64,000 nt of DNA from Clostridiales bacterium (lineage in GTDB: Bacteria; Bacillota; Clostridia; Christensenellales; Pumilibacteraceae). Below are positions 60,836 through 64,000 of the stretch, piece by piece (position 1 is the stretch's first letter; every line of letters starts with the position of its first letter). The stretch spans positions 48,551-112,550 of the forward strand of contig JAFLVG010000006.1 of assembly GCA_022508445.1 (NCBI GenBank), written 5' to 3'. Under the pieces are notes generated by a model. It saw only the letters and a list, made by a program, of their open reading frames with translations. It was not told the DNA's origin and did not search any database. A program made the translations under genes and the position numbers.

Positions 60836-63547
60836 GTGGCGGCAAGCTTTCAAAAAAATCTAATAATTGTTAAAGGGGAAGATAAAACCGCCTCAATTCA
60901 GTCGTGGGAATTTGACCGTTATAAACCTGTAGTTTTTATAACTTATAGCAATGGTAAAAGTTATCCGTATAATACTAATGATGTGCTATTTTTGAAAAAT
61001 CCAAAGAACATTGCGGTTACAGGAAAATTAGTGCTGTGTAAAGGTTGCGCTAAATATGGTGCAAAAACAGTACAACTGTTTGATTCATATTGCAGAATAG
61101 TATATAAAACCAATTATTCGGAACTTTGTTTCGCAAGAGATATTAAAATAATTGACTCGGCGTTAGATGATGATAAATCTCGTAATTGCTTTAATTATTT
61201 GAAACACATTGCGGTAGCAACGGGGCTGACTGTTAATAATCATAATATCCTTGCCGTTCGTTACGAAAAGATAGATTTTATCCGTGACGATAGTGTTTTG
61301 GCTTCTTTTTTAAGCGGAAAAAGAAAGTCGTCGAATAGCAATGGCGAAATGACGAACATTTATCCATTTAGTTTTAATATAAGTCAAAGAAAGGCGGTTG
61401 ATAATGCGTTGAGATCCGATATAAGTGTTATTGAAGGCCCGCCGGGAACAGGAAAAACGCAAACCATATTAAATATTATTGCCAACGCCGTTATGCGCGG
61501 CGAAAGTGTGGCCGTGGTATCAAACAATAATTCTGCGACAGCCAATATTTTTCAAAAATTAAAAAAATACGGTGTAGAGTTCATTGCTGCTCAACTTGGA
61601 AGTACTGATAATAAAAACAGATTTATATCAGGACAAACTGCTCAACTTCCTGATATATCACAGTGGAGAGGAAATCCTAATAAGACGTTGTTGTCGACAA
61701 GGATAGCGGAACTTGACTCAATGCTCAATTTAAAAAACAAATTATCTGCTTTATCGGCTGAAGAAGATGCGATAACGAAAGAGAAGATTCATTTCGATGA
61801 TTATTATAATACCATGACTATTGACTTGCCTATGCCGATATTTTCTAATAAGATAACGGCTAAACAAGTTTTAGCGTTTGCTGAAGAATACGAATATCTT
61901 TTATCTAGAAAATCAAAAATCGGTTTTTTTAAGAAAATAGCATTGCGATTTACATATGGGCTTAAGAAAACTAATTTTTTCGGGACTGAATGTAAAATAA
62001 TTTCTGCATATTGTCAAAACATTTTTTACGAAAGAAAACTGCAAGAAATACGTGCAAGACGCGTGGCCATAGAAGCAAAATTAAAAGCTTTTGATTTTGA
62101 TAGGAAAATGAGAGAGTATGTGAAATTATCAATGCAGTTATTCAAGCATTCGCTTTATGAGAAATATAAGGAGCGTAAACGGCGCTTATATACAGAAGAC
62201 GATTTATGGCGTAACGCAGAAAGTTTTATTGCTGATTATCCGGTGGTTTTAAGTACAACATATTCTCTTCGTTCAAGCCTCTCATTTCGAACCTGTTACG
62301 ACTATGTTATTGTTGATGAAGCATCGCAAGTCGATTTGGTTACAGGCGCGCTAGCTTTATCTTGCGCTAAGAAAACAGTAATAGTAGGTGATTTAAAGCA
62401 ACTGCCTAATGTAGTCAATAGCGAGCAAAAAACTATCACAGAAAATATTTTTTCAAAATATAATTTGAAAAGTGCCTACAGATTCTCAGATCATAGTTTA
62501 CTTTCATCTATGATTGAATTGTTCCCAAATCTACCAAGAGTATTATTGAAAGAACATTATCGCTGCCATCCCGAAATAATAGGATTTTGCAATCAAAGAT
62601 TTTATAATAATGAATTAATAATATTGACAAAACCGACATCTTCTCGCAAAGCTATGACTGTATATAAAACAGTTGCAGGTAATTTGGCAAGAGGACATGT
62701 GAACGAAAGGCAAATAGAAGTAATTAAAAATGAGGTTATTCCTCAGCAAAAATTAAATCTTTCAGATGGTTCTGTTGGTATAGTTACTCCTTATCGAGAC
62801 CAAGCTAATCGCTTGCAAAAAGAATTTAGCGGAACTTCTGTCAAGGCAGATACTGCCGATAAATTTCAGGGCCAAGAACGCAGTGTTATGATTTTTTCTA
62901 CTGTTGATAATGAAATAGGGGAATTTGCTTCAGATCCGAATCGTCTTAACGTTGCGGTTTCGCGAGCAATAGATCAATTTATTGTTGTTACAGATGGGAA
63001 TGATAATGATAAAAGTTCACCAATTCATGAGTTGATAGAGTACATAAAATATCATAATCACGAAATTATAGACAGCAAAATAAATTCGGTTTTTGATTAC
63101 CTTTATGAAGCTAACGCAGAAGCACGGGAAGCTATTCTGCGTAAGTATGGTAGAGTAAGTGAATTTGATAGTGAAAATTTAATATTTGTATTGATAAAGG
63201 ATATTCTTAAACAGAATAGTTTTTCTAGATTAAATGTTGTAATGCATGTTCCGTTGCGTTTATTACTAAATGAAATGTCAAATTTGAACTCACGTGAAAT
63301 AGAATTTGCAGCTAATCATTTTACACATGTCGATTTTTTGATTTTTTCAAAGCTTACGCATCGGCCTATACTTGTAATTGAAGTGGACGGATTTGCTTAT
63401 CATAATACGGATAAACAACGAGAGCGCGATTTGATAAAAGATGATATTCTGCATAAATATAATATTCCAATTTTAAGACTGAGTACGACAGGCAGTGATG
63501 AAAGAAATAAAATATGCTCTAAACTTATTGAGTTGACAAGCGAATAA
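60836..63547 (+). CDS. Upf1-like SF1 helicase with C-terminal PD-(D/E)XK nuclease (DUF2726-like)
   Basis: 903 residues if the GTG at 60836 is the start (GGTGG 6 bases upstream, promoter at 60786-60814); the frame is open to a TTG at 60767. An N-terminal domain of about 180 residues is followed by a full SF1B helicase: Walker A 'EGPPGTGKTQTI' (GPPGTGKT at 201-208), 'VIVDEASQVD', 'VGDLKQLPNV', 'LKEHYRCHPEIIGF', 'GIVTPYRDQANRL', 'DKFQGQERSVMIF' and 'RLNVAVSRA'. A charged coiled region interrupts the helicase between motifs Ia and II. The end has 'HVDFLIF', 'ILVIEVDGFAYH' and 'NIPILRLST', a PD-(D/E)XK nuclease of the DUF2726 type. Codons are AT-rich against the neighbours. Probable phage defence; single gene. 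Confidence 0.85.
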   Translation: MAASFQKNLIIVKGEDKTASIQSWEFDRYKPVVFITYSNGKSYPYNTNDVLFLKNPKNIAVTGKLVLCKGCAKYGAKTVQLFDSYCRIVYKTNYSELCFARDIKIIDSALDDDKSRNCFNYLKHIAVATGLTVNNHNILAVRYEKIDFIRDDSVLASFLSGKRKSSNSNGEMTNIYPFSFNISQRKAVDNALRSDISVIEGPPGTGKTQTILNIIANAVMRGESVAVVSNNNSATANIFQKLKKYGVEFIAAQLGSTDNKNRFISGQTAQLPDISQWRGNPNKTLLSTRIAELDSMLNLKNKLSALSAEEDAITKEKIHFDDYYNTMTIDLPMPIFSNKITAKQVLAFAEEYEYLLSRKSKIGFFKKIALRFTYGLKKTNFFGTECKIISAYCQNIFYERKLQEIRARRVAIEAKLKAFDFDRKMREYVKLSMQLFKHSLYEKYKERKRRLYTEDDLWRNAESFIADYPVVLSTTYSLRSSLSFRTCYDYVIVDEASQVDLVTGALALSCAKKTVIVGDLKQLPNVVNSEQKTITENIFSKYNLKSAYRFSDHSLLSSMIELFPNLPRVLLKEHYRCHPEIIGFCNQRFYNNELIILTKPTSSRKAMTVYKTVAGNLARGHVNERQIEVIKNEVIPQQKLNLSDGSVGIVTPYRDQANRLQKEFSGTSVKADTADKFQGQERSVMIFSTVDNEIGEFASDPNRLNVAVSRAIDQFIVVTDGNDNDKSSPIHELIEYIKYHNHEIIDSKINSVFDYLYEANAEAREAILRKYGRVSEFDSENLIFVLIKDILKQNSFSRLNVVMHVPLRLLLNEMSNLNSREIEFAANHFTHVDFLIFSKLTHRPILVIEVDGFAYHNTDKQRERDLIKDDILHKYNIPILRLSTTGSDERNKICSKLIELTSE

Positions 63548-64000
63548 ACTATAGACCCTTTTTCACCTATATTAGTACAAGCGAATATCAAGAACTCGAG
63601 AAAGTAATTCAACAACGGGTTACAACGGGTTTGTCATTAGGATAAATAACGCAATAAATTGATTTACAGGGCTTGCTCCGATACGGAGTGGGCCCTGTTT
63701 TTGTAGCAGTACGACTTTCGTGATGGAAAAATAATGATCATTTCTTTTAGTTGATGCTCAATTTGCTCATTACTTATTCTGCCAGCGGTACAGATCAATA
63801 TTTGAATTAGAATCGCTATCTTCAAAAAATTAAAAATTTTTAGATATTGGTGGAAAAAAGTGACAAAAAATTGCTATTAATATATAAATGGTACTAAGGA
63901 GGAGAACAATAATTACATAACGCTTATAGATATTTCACCAAATTGGCTATAACTTATTTCTGTAATTATATTTATTAAGCACGTGTTTTTTGCGTTGGGT
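63548..64000 (+). other. AT-rich intergenic region at the window end
   Basis: About 450 bases without a supported gene. It contains a tandem ACAACGGGTT pair near 63613-63633, the terminator at 63666, a possible promoter (GTGACA, 17 bases, TATAAA, 63860-63888) and a ribosome-site-like AAGGAGGAG at 63896-63904 with no start codon after it. TAATTACA near 63910 and TGTAATTA near 63960 could pair. The gene served by this promoter would begin past the window end, or this is a small RNA. Confidence 0.4.
63666..63702 (+). terminator. Terminator after the helicase-nuclease gene
   Basis: ACAGGGC / GCCCTGT outer stem with an inner CTCCG / CGGAG stem, then T5. Confidence 0.9.

Noticed and set aside
63613..63633. 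ACAACGGGTT tandem pair as an attachment site
   Set aside because: Only two 10-base copies, no integrase or matching copy elsewhere in the window.
63896..63930. Gene start after the AAGGAGGAG at 63896
   Set aside because: No ATG, GTG or TTG lies at a usable distance and no open frame of useful length follows before the window ends.

Overview
This window looks like the chromosome of a spore-forming member of the Bacillota, class Clostridia, probably an uncultured gut lineage; the lineage is inference. Seen directly: yqfC-yqfD-phoH-(7TM-HD)-ybeY-era-yqzL-recO order, a CotF-like coat gene, an rplU-prp-rpmA operon in which bL27 carries a cleavable N-terminal extension, strong Shine-Dalgarno sites and sigma-A promoters (TTGACA-17-TATAAT) before many operons. 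No rRNA or tRNA gene, CRISPR array or transposase was seen.

Layout. (1) 1-7226: the right part of a prophage. It holds a tail protein cut by the window edge, a BppU-like tail fibre, small membrane and coiled-coil proteins, then an AT-rich three-gene cassette (5813-7179) with its own consensus promoter and terminator. The phage edge abuts a truncated ABC substrate-binding lipoprotein gene (7224-7505, minus). (2) 7.6-17 kb: valS, DUF4364, TSCPD protein, bioY, an ABC ATPase whose regulatory domain appears in triplicate, cysS-cysE and a marR gene. (3) 17.2-26.9 kb: one 3212-residue membrane-anchored surface protein with Ig-like repeats and three exact 462-bp tandem repeats, divergent from marR. 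(4) 26.9-35.5 kb: phosphoribosyltransferase, coat proteins, recX, P1 peptidase, acpS, nnr, a MazEF-type toxin-antitoxin pair, a possible SecB-like protein, a PfkB kinase and dinB. (5) 35.6-45.5 kb: uvrB-uvrA, DUF421/DUF4363 pair, holA, a membrane protein, an M28-like lipoprotein lacking the metal ligands, and a small membrane protein. (6) 45.6-57.9 kb: cdaA (c-di-AMP synthase) with a 47-residue CdaR remnant, DUF1015, aspartate kinase, the L21/Prp/L27 operon, an OGG-type glycosylase, and the yqfC-to-recO cluster containing a PgpH-like c-di-AMP phosphodiesterase without its outer domain and a single-ORF YbeY-Era fusion; then a candidate structured RNA. (7) 58-64 kb: ppdK, then an AT-rich stretch with a Upf1-like SF1 helicase fused to a PD-(D/E)XK nuclease, a likely defence gene.

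How the genes combine: DNA repair is well represented (recX, dinB, uvrAB, ogg, recO), as is ribosome biogenesis (YbeY-Era, Prp, bL21, bL27). c-di-AMP synthesis and breakdown are both present, and each enzyme has lost the extracytoplasmic part usually linked to its control. The most novel-looking items are the YbeY-Era fusion, the stripped c-di-AMP pair, the prophage-edge cassette, the helicase-nuclease, the triplicated ABC regulatory domain and the apparently leaderless recX and holA mRNAs.
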